Part shown: positions 33,960 to 40,844 of the stretch, in pieces
Layout: every line of letters starts with the position of its first letter
Numbering within the stretch: position 1 is the first letter of the stretch
Source: an uncultured Prevotella sp.
GTDB taxonomy: Bacteria; Bacteroidota; Bacteroidia; Bacteroidales; Bacteroidaceae
Assembly (NCBI GenBank): GCA_934219025.1
Contig: CAKQDG010000007.1
Span: 1 to 50,395 of the forward strand
Reading direction: 5' to 3'
DNA length: 50,395 bases
The notes under the pieces: model-generated
Databases searched by the model: none
Told to the model about the DNA's origin: nothing
What the model saw: the letters and a program-made list of their open reading frames with translations, nothing else
Position numbers and translations under genes: made by a program

Positions 33960-35612
33960 ATGCGAAAAATTCGTGATACTGGGGAGATGTCGGCAGATAT
34001 TGTGCGCAAGGCTTACGACAGGTTTAGCGAAAACAAGCACAACAGAAAGAACGTTAGACGGTACGAAAAGTATCTTGAACAGAATCTTGATTTGGTGCTT
34101 CGCCAACTTGTTGAAGAATCCTGGACCCCATCCCCATACGTTGAAAAAACAATCGTTGAAAAGAAAACGAGAAAACTTGCCAAGGCTCCGATACATGACC
34201 ATGTGTTGGAGGCTGCTGCCATATTGCCTTACGAACAGCGGTTTTACGATTATATAGCTTGGCAGGCGCCGGCTGTCCGTCCCGGTATGGGGCAGGCTGC
34301 CCTTCTCAGGCATATCCGTAATATGCTTTTCAACCACAGCCAGGAGGATATGGCATACAATCTGTCGATGGATGCCCATCATTTCTTTCCGCTTATGGAT
34401 CACGATATATTGAAACGTCAGATTTCAAGAAAGGTAAAAGACGGGAAATTGCAGCGTGTACTCTATAAAGTTGTGGACAGCTACCCTCATGGCGCTCCTC
34501 TCGGAATCAAGGTGTCTCAGATTTTCGGTATGCTCTATCTTGCCGACTTTGACAGGTTGGCTATGAGGTTCTTTGATATTGACGAAGACCCTGAAAAGAT
34601 GCAATACTGGACTTCCAAATATATAGAGGGACGTATCGTAACGGCAAAAGGACGGAAGGATTACGAGGATCTTTGTTGTGGTCCACAGTATCTTGCCTCT
34701 CTGTTCCGGAGTTATGTGGAGGAGGGCTTGAAAAATTATGTCAGGTTTGTGGATAATATCATCTTCTTCCATTCCGACAAGACTGTTCTCGGTATCGTTA
34801 AAGTCCTTGCTGTCGCTACACTCGCATCCAGGTATCATGTTACAATGAATAAGGACTACAATGTCCGACCCACGTATATGGGAATTCGCATCTGTGGGTA
34901 TGTGTTCTTTCATGACAGGGTGCTGCTCGGAAAGAGAAACAAACGTGAACTTGCAAGTCATGTGGCACGACTGAGAAAGAAGAATATTTCTGAGGAGGAA
35001 ATAAGAATAAGACAGGCTTCCCGTTTCGGGTATGCCAAACATGTTAATTGCATAAATCTTTTTAAATGCTTAGGTATGGAAAATAGTTTGGGAAAAATTA
35101 TCAAGCGTAGAAAAATCAAACCACCGTTTGAAGGTATGAGACCGGAACAAAAGGAGACGTTCTCTAAAATTTGTTCCATGTTGGCTGAGTCCCGTATGGG
35201 TAATTTTGCCAATGCATGGAATAAAAAGATCCTTCTTATCGACTATGTCGTGGAGGATTCTAAAATCGACAAGAAACAGGTAACTGTTGCCGTGCCTGAC
35301 TCTTCGGGGAATATTCAGAATGTGGTGAAAATGGTGCCGGAAAAGGCACTCGCCATAAGGTTCAAGAAAATTCTTAAAACAGAAGAGGTAACTGATGCGG
35401 ACGGTAATGTTACTGAGAAGTATGTCTTTGAAAAGCAAAAGAGCCAAAACGGAATGCCTACTCTTGTTGATGCTGAGTTTTATGCCTTCACGGGGTCTAA
35501 GATTCTTATATCGCAGGCTGAACAGGATTTCTCTCATGATGATCTTCCGTGCCCTACCGTCATCAAGCAGATTAAAGGTAAAGGCGGACAGACTTTCTTT
35601 AAATTTACATAA
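33960..35612 (+). CDS. DGR reverse transcriptase, 550 aa, FVDN active site
   Basis: RT motifs: A near residue 136 (SMDAHHFFPLMDHDIL, catalytic Asp 138), B near 180 (APLGIKVSQIFG, the DGR-type LGxxxSQ), C at 263-266 (YVRFVDNIIFFHSDK), D near 313 (CGYVFFHDRVLLG). An extra stretch of about 50 residues separates B and C. Residues about 370-550 form a C-terminal extension that is not in the short (300-400 aa) DGR RTs; it ends FYAFTGSKILISQAEQDF. The second catalytic Asp of YxDD is Asn; I rechecked the codons (GTG GAT AAT). It should copy TR RNA error-prone at adenines. VR differences show that the locus has worked at some time. Confidence 0.88.
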   Translation: MRKIRDTGEMSADIVRKAYDRFSENKHNRKNVRRYEKYLEQNLDLVLRQLVEESWTPSPYVEKTIVEKKTRKLAKAPIHDHVLEAAAILPYEQRFYDYIAWQAPAVRPGMGQAALLRHIRNMLFNHSQEDMAYNLSMDAHHFFPLMDHDILKRQISRKVKDGKLQRVLYKVVDSYPHGAPLGIKVSQIFGMLYLADFDRLAMRFFDIDEDPEKMQYWTSKYIEGRIVTAKGRKDYEDLCCGPQYLASLFRSYVEEGLKNYVRFVDNIIFFHSDKTVLGIVKVLAVATLASRYHVTMNKDYNVRPTYMGIRICGYVFFHDRVLLGKRNKRELASHVARLRKKNISEEEIRIRQASRFGYAKHVNCINLFKCLGMENSLGKIIKRRKIKPPFEGMRPEQKETFSKICSMLAESRMGNFANAWNKKILLIDYVVEDSKIDKKQVTVAVPDSSGNIQNVVKMVPEKALAIRFKKILKTEEVTDADGNVTEKYVFEKQKSQNGMPTLVDAEFYAFTGSKILISQAEQDFSHDDLPCPTVIKQIKGKGGQTFFKFT

Positions 35613-35614
35613 GT

Positions 35615-36007
35615 ATGGAAAAGCAAACATTTACAGCGGTTTATCCGCAGCCCAAGACGTTCTTGAAGTATGACGCCGGGCGCATCATCGTTTATCCTAA
35701 CGAGACGGTGATCGAGAATTATACTCCTGAGTCTCATGACAATGAGGAACCTGAACCTTTCACGGCGTATCAGTACGAGGGCTGTGAGAGCGACGGCGGT
35801 TTTATCGTGGAGTGTGATGACACGACGGACTATCACAGTGTGGCTAATGCCATCGTGCGTACAAAGTATTCGGTATCCGAAGAACTTGCCTTGCAGAGGC
35901 ATCATCAACAGGATCCGGAGGCTTACGAAAAAGAGTTCTCCGAATACTGCGAATATGCCGACAGGGCTGTCACCATAGCTAAGAGGTGGCTTAAAGTTGT
36001 AGGATAA
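35615..36007 (+). CDS. Acidic protein coupled to the RT, 130 aa
   Basis: Starts 2 bp after the RT stop, so it is probably translated with it. An acidic protein with a beta-like N-terminal half (FTAVYPQPKTFLKYDAGRII) and a helical C-terminal third (EKEFSEYCEYADRAVTIAKR). It lies exactly where an accessory gene could be, but Avd proteins are basic four-helix bundles and this is not one by sequence. It may be a DGR accessory factor or an unrelated tail gene. Confidence 0.55.
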   Translation: MEKQTFTAVYPQPKTFLKYDAGRIIVYPNETVIENYTPESHDNEEPEPFTAYQYEGCESDGGFIVECDDTTDYHSVANAIVRTKYSVSEELALQRHHQQDPEAYEKEFSEYCEYADRAVTIAKRWLKVVG

Positions 36008-36013
36008 CCGGGT

Positions 36014-36049
36014 TACGGCACTACGGGTTGGATGTAGTGCCGTATTTTT
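36014..36049 (+). terminator. Terminator after RT operon
   Basis: tacggcactac (36014-36024) pairs perfectly with gtagtgccgta (36034-36044), followed by TTTTT. Confidence 0.9.
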
Positions 36050-36068
36050 ATGCCTTTTCCTTTGCCTC

Positions 36069-36076
36069 TAACTTTG
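36069..36076 (+). promoter_or_regulatory. Promoter -7 box of the lysis cassette
   Basis: TAACTTTG matches the -7 consensus, 25 bp before the holin ATG. The -33 position overlaps the T-run of the preceding terminator. Confidence 0.6.
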
Positions 36077-36100
36077 CCGTATAACTAATTGGTAAAGGAT

Positions 36101-36571
36101 ATGATTGACCAGATTAAAAACCTTTTTGTCGGCATCGCTCTGGCTGTGCTGGCTTTTCTGAAACCCATCGAGGGGGAGCTCGTTTCGCTCGTCGTGGTGT
36201 TCTTCATGAATTTCTTTTTCGGATATTTGTCGGGGATGATTGCTGCACATGAGGACTTCGACATAAAGAAGGCTCTGCGCTGTGGGGCGGAGGCAACGGT
36301 CTTCTTCGTGCTCTGCTGTGCCATCTTCACCATAGGCAAGATGAAGGAACAGGAGCAGGGGGCGCTGCAGTGTGTCAGCTTCATTACTTACGTGATTGTA
36401 TATTTCTATACTCTCAACGTACTGAAGAATTTGAAAAAGATTTTCCGTCCGGGCACCACTCCATGGCATGTGGTGGCGTTTCTCTATTACTTGTTGCGCT
36501 GCAAGTTCATCGAGCGCATTCCGGGACTTCGCGAGTATCTTAACCTCAAAACTAAAATCGAAATAGAATGA
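36101..36571 (+). CDS. Phage holin, 156 aa
   Basis: ATG 36101 is preferred (the ORF begins with TTG 36089). Hydrophobic segments near residues 7-22 (LFVGIALAVLAFLK), 29-48 (LVSLVVVFFMNFFFGYLSGM), 67-86 (ATVFFVLCCAIFTI) and about 100-112 (FITYVIVYFYTL), with a basic C-terminus. Multi-pass, small, and directly upstream of an amidase, it is a holin that times lysis by opening the inner membrane. Confidence 0.8.
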   Translation: MIDQIKNLFVGIALAVLAFLKPIEGELVSLVVVFFMNFFFGYLSGMIAAHEDFDIKKALRCGAEATVFFVLCCAIFTIGKMKEQEQGALQCVSFITYVIVYFYTLNVLKNLKKIFRPGTTPWHVVAFLYYLLRCKFIERIPGLREYLNLKTKIEIE

Positions 36572-37002
36572 GAAAAATTGAGAGAATTTTCGTACACTGC
36601 ACGGCTTCGTCGCAGCATACGACCGTTAGCGGAATTCTTGCTGAGTTCCGGCAGAAGGGTTGGCATTACCCTGGTTATCACTATCTTGTTTCGCCTGACG
36701 GCACGGTAACGCAGTTGCTCGACGAGAAACTTGTAAGCAATGGTGTGCAGGGCTTTAATGCCACGTCTATTAACATTGCCTATATCGGGGGCATCGAGAA
36801 GGTGAACCACAAGATTGTCCCTGTTGATAACCGCACGCCGGAGCAGAAGGCTGCTTTACTGGAACTCCTGAAGAAGCTCCGTGCCAAATACCCTGAAGCC
36901 CACATCATGGGACACCGTAGCATCTGGGGCGAGGCCACTCCGGGGAAATGGAAAAAGTCGTGCCCGTGTTTCAATGCCGTCGAAGAGTATAAAGACATTT
37001 GA
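36568..37002 (+). CDS. Endolysin: N-acetylmuramoyl-L-alanine amidase, 144 aa
   Basis: Amidase_2 fold: IFVHCTASSQHTTVSGI (zinc His 10), WHYPGYHYLVSPDGTV, and GHRSIWGEATPGKWKKSCPCF with the second His and Cys ligand region. It cuts the amide between muramic acid and L-alanine. No signal peptide, so release depends on the holin. It overlaps the holin stop by 4 bp and the next gene's start by 1 bp, so all three are translationally coupled. Confidence 0.88.
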   Translation: MRKIERIFVHCTASSQHTTVSGILAEFRQKGWHYPGYHYLVSPDGTVTQLLDEKLVSNGVQGFNATSINIAYIGGIEKVNHKIVPVDNRTPEQKAALLELLKKLRAKYPEAHIMGHRSIWGEATPGKWKKSCPCFNAVEEYKDI

Positions 37003-37625
37003 TGCGTATGAAGAGATTTCTTGAATTCATTTGGGATCCTTGGGGAAAGATTTTTCTCTGGGTCGTCTTTGCGTGTGTCTTGTCGGCTCTTATCGAACTT
37101 TCATTTGAGGGCTGCCGACAGAAAAGGGAGAATGAAAACCTGCATGCCATCCTTGCTGCTATGGACAATACTCCGCACGTAGCGGATACTATACGCGACA
37201 CGGTGCCGGTATATTCTTCGCCTGTTATCGTTGCCGGTAAGGGTGAGCTTAACAGTCTTCTGGCAGACAGCAAACTTCTGAAGGATATTCAGGTGAAGCC
37301 TTCGGCTGTGGAGACGGCAGACATTACCGTGCGTAAAGTCTGCGACTCCGTAAAGATGTACCCACACGTCTCGGCTCAGCTTGACAGTATGCCTCCGGCT
37401 ACAGTCTATCTGTACCGCGACAAGTGGGTGGATTTCCGCTTTTCCGTCGCCGACTCCACGCTGCGCTATGCAGTCCGCGACTCGTTCACCACCATCGTAT
37501 ACCGGGAATATAAACACCGCTTCCTCTGGTGGCGGTGGGGAACAAAGGGTTATCGCGTGAAGGTCGTAAACTACAACCCTCACTCAACGCTATCATATAA
37601 ACGGTATATAGGGGTGGATAAATAG
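37002..37625 (+). CDS. Spanin-like membrane lysis protein, 207 aa
   Basis: ATG 37002 shares one base with the amidase stop (tgatg). An N-terminal membrane anchor (about residues 15-32, GKIFLWVVFACVLSALIEL) is followed by a periplasmic domain, the layout of Rz-type inner spanins. There is no lipobox for an outer spanin nearby. Its place as third gene of the lysis cassette supports outer-membrane disruption. Confidence 0.65.
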   Translation: MRMKRFLEFIWDPWGKIFLWVVFACVLSALIELSFEGCRQKRENENLHAILAAMDNTPHVADTIRDTVPVYSSPVIVAGKGELNSLLADSKLLKDIQVKPSAVETADITVRKVCDSVKMYPHVSAQLDSMPPATVYLYRDKWVDFRFSVADSTLRYAVRDSFTTIVYREYKHRFLWWRWGTKGYRVKVVNYNPHSTLSYKRYIGVDK

Positions 37626-37716
37626 TTGTCCGTGTTTTCATGTTATTTTTTCTGTTTAGGCATTGCGCTGCGAAGCGTGATGCCTTTTGTCGTTAATGTC
37701 AAAATATTCTGTTCAC

Positions 37717-37781
37717 GTCAAAATTTAACACTAAATATTACACAAAAATTGCGGGAACGGAAAAATGTATCTATATTTGCA
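37717..37781 (+). promoter_or_regulatory. Promoter module copy 1 (65 bp)
   Basis: gtcaaaatttaacactaaat onward, with TTG, 20 bp, TATATTTG near the end. Nearly identical to copies 2 and 3. It drives the gene pair 37811-38465. Confidence 0.9.
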
Positions 37782-37810
37782 GTGGGTAAATAATAAATTT
37801 GGAGGTAGAA

Positions 37811-38044
37811 ATGTGCATTATTGGTAATATCCGTACTTTTGTCAGAAAAGGTGTTTCTGTATTGCGTGCAGCTTCTTCGAGAGAATATAATGAGGAGTCG
37901 AACATAGTGCGTGAATTCAGAAACGAACTTTATGGACATTCTGGAAGGTCTACAGACGTGCAAAATCTTATGAAAGACCGAAAAAACGTGGAAAACGATG
38001 TCCGGGTGAGTTTCAACAAAATAGTTTTAGGAATCAATGGGTAA
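37811..38044 (+). CDS. Accessory protein, 77 aa (module 1, gene 1)
   Basis: ATG 37811 has a rare strong Shine-Dalgarno (ggaggtagaa). Opens MCIIGNIRTFVRKGVSVLRA and is mostly basic and helical. It overlaps the following membrane-protein gene by 8 bp. It may be the small partner of an exclusion or toxin pair by analogy to module 2; no family recognised. Confidence 0.5.
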   Translation: MCIIGNIRTFVRKGVSVLRAASSREYNEESNIVREFRNELYGHSGRSTDVQNLMKDRKNVENDVRVSFNKIVLGING

Positions 38045-38465
38045 GAAGCAATCTGTAAGTATAAAAGGTACGAGTGTTTCCAATGGAAACGAGGTCGGGA
38101 ACCAAGTAGAACAGACTCTCTATATGGAGGACAATCTGTTACCATCTCCATCGGAGCTACAAGCTTACAAGAATATTGAGCCGAAGATTGTGGATTTCCT
38201 TATTGAGTCTTCAACTAAAGAACAGGCTCACCGCCACAAAATGGATGAGGAGAAAATGAAAGTTGTGAATTATACGGAGCATAAGAACGGAAGGATGAAT
38301 TGGTGGGGAATGTTCTTCGCATTCATGGCTCTGATTCTTATGGTTGGTCTTTCAGCTTTCGCCTTATATCTTGATAAACCATGGTTTGCCGGCATATTCG
38401 GCTTTTCTGCTGTCTTGGGAATTATCTCCACTTTTGTCAATGCTGGAAACAAAGCTAACAAATAG
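38037..38465 (+). CDS. DUF2335-like membrane protein, 142 aa (module 1, gene 2)
   Basis: N-terminal region LPSPSELQAYKNIEPKIVDF, then SSTKEQAHRHKMDEEKMKVV, follows DUF2335 proteins. Two membrane helices occupy the C-terminus (about residues 89-110 and 115-135; FFAFMALILMVGLSAFALYL). DUF2335 genes occur in many prophages and are suspected of superinfection exclusion, but the biochemistry is not established. Followed by a terminator. Confidence 0.65.
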   Translation: MGKKQSVSIKGTSVSNGNEVGNQVEQTLYMEDNLLPSPSELQAYKNIEPKIVDFLIESSTKEQAHRHKMDEEKMKVVNYTEHKNGRMNWWGMFFAFMALILMVGLSAFALYLDKPWFAGIFGFSAVLGIISTFVNAGNKANK

Positions 38466-38473
38466 CCATACCT

Positions 38474-38505
38474 GCCCCGAAGATTTCCCTTCGGGGCTTT
38501 TCTTT
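38474..38505 (+). terminator. Terminator of module 1
   Basis: GCCCCGAAG (38474-38482) pairs with CTTCGGGGC (38489-38497), followed by TTTTCTTTT. A near-copy (39955-39985) ends module 3, with the same flank (ccata-c/a-tgccccgaag). Confidence 0.9.
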
Positions 38506-38516
38506 TCCCCTTTCAC

Positions 38517-38582
38517 GTCAAAATTTAACACTAAATATTACACCAAAAATTGCGGGAACGGAAAAATGTATCTATATTTGCA
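38517..38582 (+). promoter_or_regulatory. Promoter module copy 2 (66 bp)
   Basis: Same sequence as copy 1 apart from one inserted C. It drives the Panacea-type pair 38607-39568. Confidence 0.9.
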
Positions 38583-38606
38583 AGTGTAATACAGGAATCC
38601 ATAAAA

Positions 38607-39089
38607 ATGAAGTTAAGCAGCATTGATTACGCAAAGTTGATATCGTGGTTGGCATTACATAGGTCACACGTTACACTTGGTCGCACGCAGGTTCAGAAAA
38701 TTCTCTTTATCTGCTATGGCTTGTATTATGCACGAAACAACAGTTTACTCTTTGATGACGACAAGCCTCAGGCTTGGCCTTTCGGTCCTGTATTTCCACG
38801 CTCGTATAAAAGATACAACACTTATGTTTCAGCGGAACTGACTGATGAGGAGAAAAATGAATTTCTGAAAGACAAGGGAACTCTGTTTACCATCACCATG
38901 CTTACTGACAATCTATGCTTATGCACAGCACGGGAATTGTCGGAATGGTCTCATCAGCCAGATTCGCCATGGTCAAAGGCGGTATTGAAGGATGGTAAGC
39001 TGAAATGGAGTCAGGAACTCGACATTGAAGATATAAAGAACTTTTTTACTGGAGAGGAATGGAAAATAGGACTGAACAGAGTAAATTAG
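38607..39089 (+). CDS. Panacea-domain (DUF4065, PanA-like) antitoxin candidate, 160 aa
   Basis: ATG 38607. The fold runs KLISWLALHRSHVTLGRTQV, then QKILFICYGLYYARNNSLLF, then DDDKPQAWPFGPVFPRSYK; the AWPFGPVFP motif is typical of DUF4065 (GepA/SocA-like). Panacea proteins act as chaperone-like antitoxins for many different partner toxins. It overlaps the next gene by 31 bp, and that gene encodes a two-helix membrane protein, a known toxin type for this family. Transcribed from promoter module 2. Confidence 0.75.
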   Translation: MKLSSIDYAKLISWLALHRSHVTLGRTQVQKILFICYGLYYARNNSLLFDDDKPQAWPFGPVFPRSYKRYNTYVSAELTDEEKNEFLKDKGTLFTITMLTDNLCLCTARELSEWSHQPDSPWSKAVLKDGKLKWSQELDIEDIKNFFTGEEWKIGLNRVN

Positions 39090-39568
39090 AAGGATTTAAC
39101 CCTTTTGAGCCTAAGCAAATCTCCAAACCGGCATTTCAATGGAGATATGGCTTTTATTCTTTGGTTTCTATCGTTAAAGATTTTTTTAGAGGACCACGCA
39201 AGCCAAAGAATGTGCATGAGCGTTTTTCGGAGACTGCCGAAAGTATTATTGTGCAGCTTTCCGACAGGGTGGATTTTCCACAAATGCTGGAAGCAAGCAG
39301 GGCTCTATTGGAGCAGCAACGTATCCAGGACAATTCTCATGCAAGACGTAGGCTTGAAAAGTGGGCAACACGAACTATATCATGGTATCTTATTGTCGTT
39401 GCCGTGCTTGTCGTTTCCAATGGAATAGTGTCTATGTTCACTCAAACTCACGACGGATTTATATCTTCCGGCATAATGGCAGGAATACTCTCCACTACTA
39501 CTATTAATGTGATTGGACTGGGCTTTATTGTTTTGAAAGGCCATTTCCAATATCATGAAGGAAAGTGA
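39059..39568 (+). CDS. Two-helix membrane protein, candidate PanT toxin, 169 aa
   Basis: Starts inside the DUF4065 gene. The first half is soluble and charged (NVHERFSETAESIIVQLSDR); the second has two membrane helices (about 108-126, ISWYLIVVAVLVVSNGIVS; about 137-160, SGIMAGILSTTTINVIGLGF). Membrane-damaging toxins are a recognised partner class of Panacea antitoxins. No family name recognised; the toxin call rests on coupling and topology. Confidence 0.6.
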   Translation: MENRTEQSKLEGFNPFEPKQISKPAFQWRYGFYSLVSIVKDFFRGPRKPKNVHERFSETAESIIVQLSDRVDFPQMLEASRALLEQQRIQDNSHARRRLEKWATRTISWYLIVVAVLVVSNGIVSMFTQTHDGFISSGIMAGILSTTTINVIGLGFIVLKGHFQYHEGK

Positions 39569-39615
39569 TGCCCCATATTATAATGTCTACCACCGCTCCT
39601 CACCATTTTTTTTAT

Positions 39616-39680
39616 GTCAAAATTTAACACTAAATATTACACAAAAATTGCGGGAACGGAAAAATGTATCTATATTTGCA
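39616..39680 (+). promoter_or_regulatory. Promoter module copy 3 (65 bp)
   Basis: Matches copy 1 over the 65-bp core. It drives the 68-aa gene at 39709. Confidence 0.9.
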
Positions 39681-39708
39681 AGTGGAAAAATATATAATAT
39701 AAATAATC

Positions 39709-39915
39709 ATGTGCACAATTACTCAAGAAACAATAAGGAAAGCTTGTGAACGCACCATAAACAATGGGAAGAAGTACGCTGCCGGCAAGTCTAAGCAGAA
39801 CAGCGATATAAGTCTTTCCGTAAAATTCAAGGGTGGCGAATATCATGGGCGCATCACAATGGACGAGATGCAAAAGGCATACGGGCGTGCATGGGAAAAA
39901 GCCCTCAACAGATAA
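39709..39915 (+). CDS. Accessory protein, 68 aa (module 3)
   Basis: Opens MCTITQETIRKACERTINNG, basic, with a hydrophilic middle (DISLSVKFKGGEYHGRITMD). Under promoter copy 3 and followed by a terminator that nearly duplicates that of module 1. Not recognised; possibly the small partner of a cassette whose second gene is beyond the terminator. Confidence 0.5.
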   Translation: MCTITQETIRKACERTINNGKKYAAGKSKQNSDISLSVKFKGGEYHGRITMDEMQKAYGRAWEKALNR

Positions 39916-39954
39916 TGGCAAGGAAGAAGTTAAAACAAACAAATAACCATACAT

Positions 39955-39985
39955 GCCCCGAAGATTCCCCCTTTGGGGCTTTTTT
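39955..39985 (+). terminator. Terminator of module 3
   Basis: GCCCCGAAG (39955-39963) pairs with CTTTGGGGC (39971-39979), one wobble, followed by TTTTTT. Near-copy of the module 1 terminator. Confidence 0.85.
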
Positions 39986-39997
39986 CATACCTTGACT

Positions 39998-40363
39998 ATG
40001 TACACGGAAGAACAATACAAAATGGCTGACAGCATACTGGCCGACATATATAACGTCGGCGGGGTGACAGACAGATATTTGCTTGTCGGAGAACTGTATG
40101 AGAGATATGACTACTCGGAAACAACAGACATTACCTTAATGAAGCTGCAGGATGATGGCTTCATCAAATATGACGGCAGATTCATCAAACTTACCAAATT
40201 GGGCGACAAGGCTGCAAGAATCAGCATGAGACGTTTCCATAACACAGAGAAAAGAAGAGAACGGCTCCTTACAATAAAGGAAATACTTGCCATTGTCGCC
40301 TCGGCTCTCAGCGTGGGAGCGGCTATAGGTTCTTTTATAACATACCTGATTTCCACAGGATGA
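39998..40363 (+). CDS. Winged-helix-like protein with C-terminal membrane helix, 121 aa
   Basis: ATG 39998 (MYTEEQYKMADSILADIYNV) follows the module 3 terminator; the ORF's earlier Met lies upstream of that terminator. Residues 1-75 look like a small winged helix (TLMKLQDDGFIKYDGRFIKL), and the last 35 carry one membrane helix (IVASALSVGAAIGSFITYLI). It fits the accessory-region theme of small membrane-bound proteins. No family recognised. Confidence 0.55.
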   Translation: MYTEEQYKMADSILADIYNVGGVTDRYLLVGELYERYDYSETTDITLMKLQDDGFIKYDGRFIKLTKLGDKAARISMRRFHNTEKRRERLLTIKEILAIVASALSVGAAIGSFITYLISTG

Positions 40364-40478
40364 TAAAAACAAAACCGAGAGCGAAAATTATTGCCCACAC
40401 GCTTATCGTGTTCCATGTTGTCCTTCTCTCTACAGAGGACAACATGTTTCTTAATTCATGAATTTCGTTTTCTGTCAT
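40335..40478 (-). CDS. Tiny membrane protein on the minus strand, 47 aa
   Basis: ATG at 40476-40478 gives MTENEIHELRNMLSSVERRT plus one membrane helix (WNTISVWAIIFALGFVFIIL). It is backed by its own full promoter reading left. It converges on, and overlaps, the gene at 39998-40363 by 29 bp. Possible toxin or exclusion factor. Confidence 0.55.
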   Translation of the reverse strand: MTENEIHELRNMLSSVERRTTWNTISVWAIIFALGFVFIILWKSGML

Positions 40479-40499
40479 ATTGCATTTTTTTATCCCTCG

Positions 40500-40530
40500 C
40501 AAATATACTCCAAAAACAGCAGGTAGCAAA
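40500..40530 (-). promoter_or_regulatory. Leftward promoter of the 47-aa membrane protein
   Basis: Read on the minus strand: TTTG (40530-40527), 19 bp, TATATTTG (40507-40500). A full consensus. Confidence 0.75.
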
Positions 40531-40579
40531 ATTTCATTCACTTATATAGCAATAATTTTGATTTTTTCCCCTTTTTTCT

Positions 40580-40610
40580 TTGCTGTTCTCAAATATATGC
40601 GTATCTTTGC
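40580..40610 (+). promoter_or_regulatory. Rightward promoter of the accessory operon 40845-42083
   Basis: TTTG (40580-40583), 19 bp, TATCTTTG (40603-40610). It produces a leader of about 230 nt before the first gene. Confidence 0.8.
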
Positions 40611-40614
40611 AGCG

Positions 40615-40840
40615 GTTTAGAAATGATGGTAGTCCATTCCGACAGAGCAGCGGTTATTGCTCAGCATGATTGCATGGGCTTTTTTTATGCCCATAATCCA
40701 GACATATATGGCGGTTGCCATTCCGTGAAATATTGATTTGCTCTTCGGGGTAAGCCATCGTTTCTAAACCAGCGGGATGTGCAGCCGCCATTTTCTGTAT
40801 CTCCGTCCCGGCGGTTCCGGGAAATGGTTTAGAAACGATG
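40615..40840 (+). ncRNA. Two-state leader RNA candidate
   Basis: Three related elements: A ggtttagaaatgatgg (40615-40630), B ccatcgtttctaaacc (40755-40770), C ggtttagaaacgatg (40826-40840). B can pair with A (16 bp, one G-U) or with C (15 bp, perfect), never both. C ends 4 bases before the ATG at 40845, so the B-C form would hide the start. A further hairpin (atgggc/gcccat) around a T-run lies at about 40675-40692. No gene in this stretch. Confidence 0.6.
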
Positions 40841-40844
40841 CAAT

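Noticed and set aside
33960..35612. Retron or group II intron RT
   Set aside because: The adjacent TR/VR pair with A-only differences, the LGxxxSQ motif B and the absence of msr/msd or intron domains point to a DGR.
40615..40840. Invertible promoter (phase variation)
   Set aside because: The promoter at 40580-40610 is outside the repeats and the bracketed segments hold no TAnnTTTG on the other strand; kept only as an alternative to the RNA switch.
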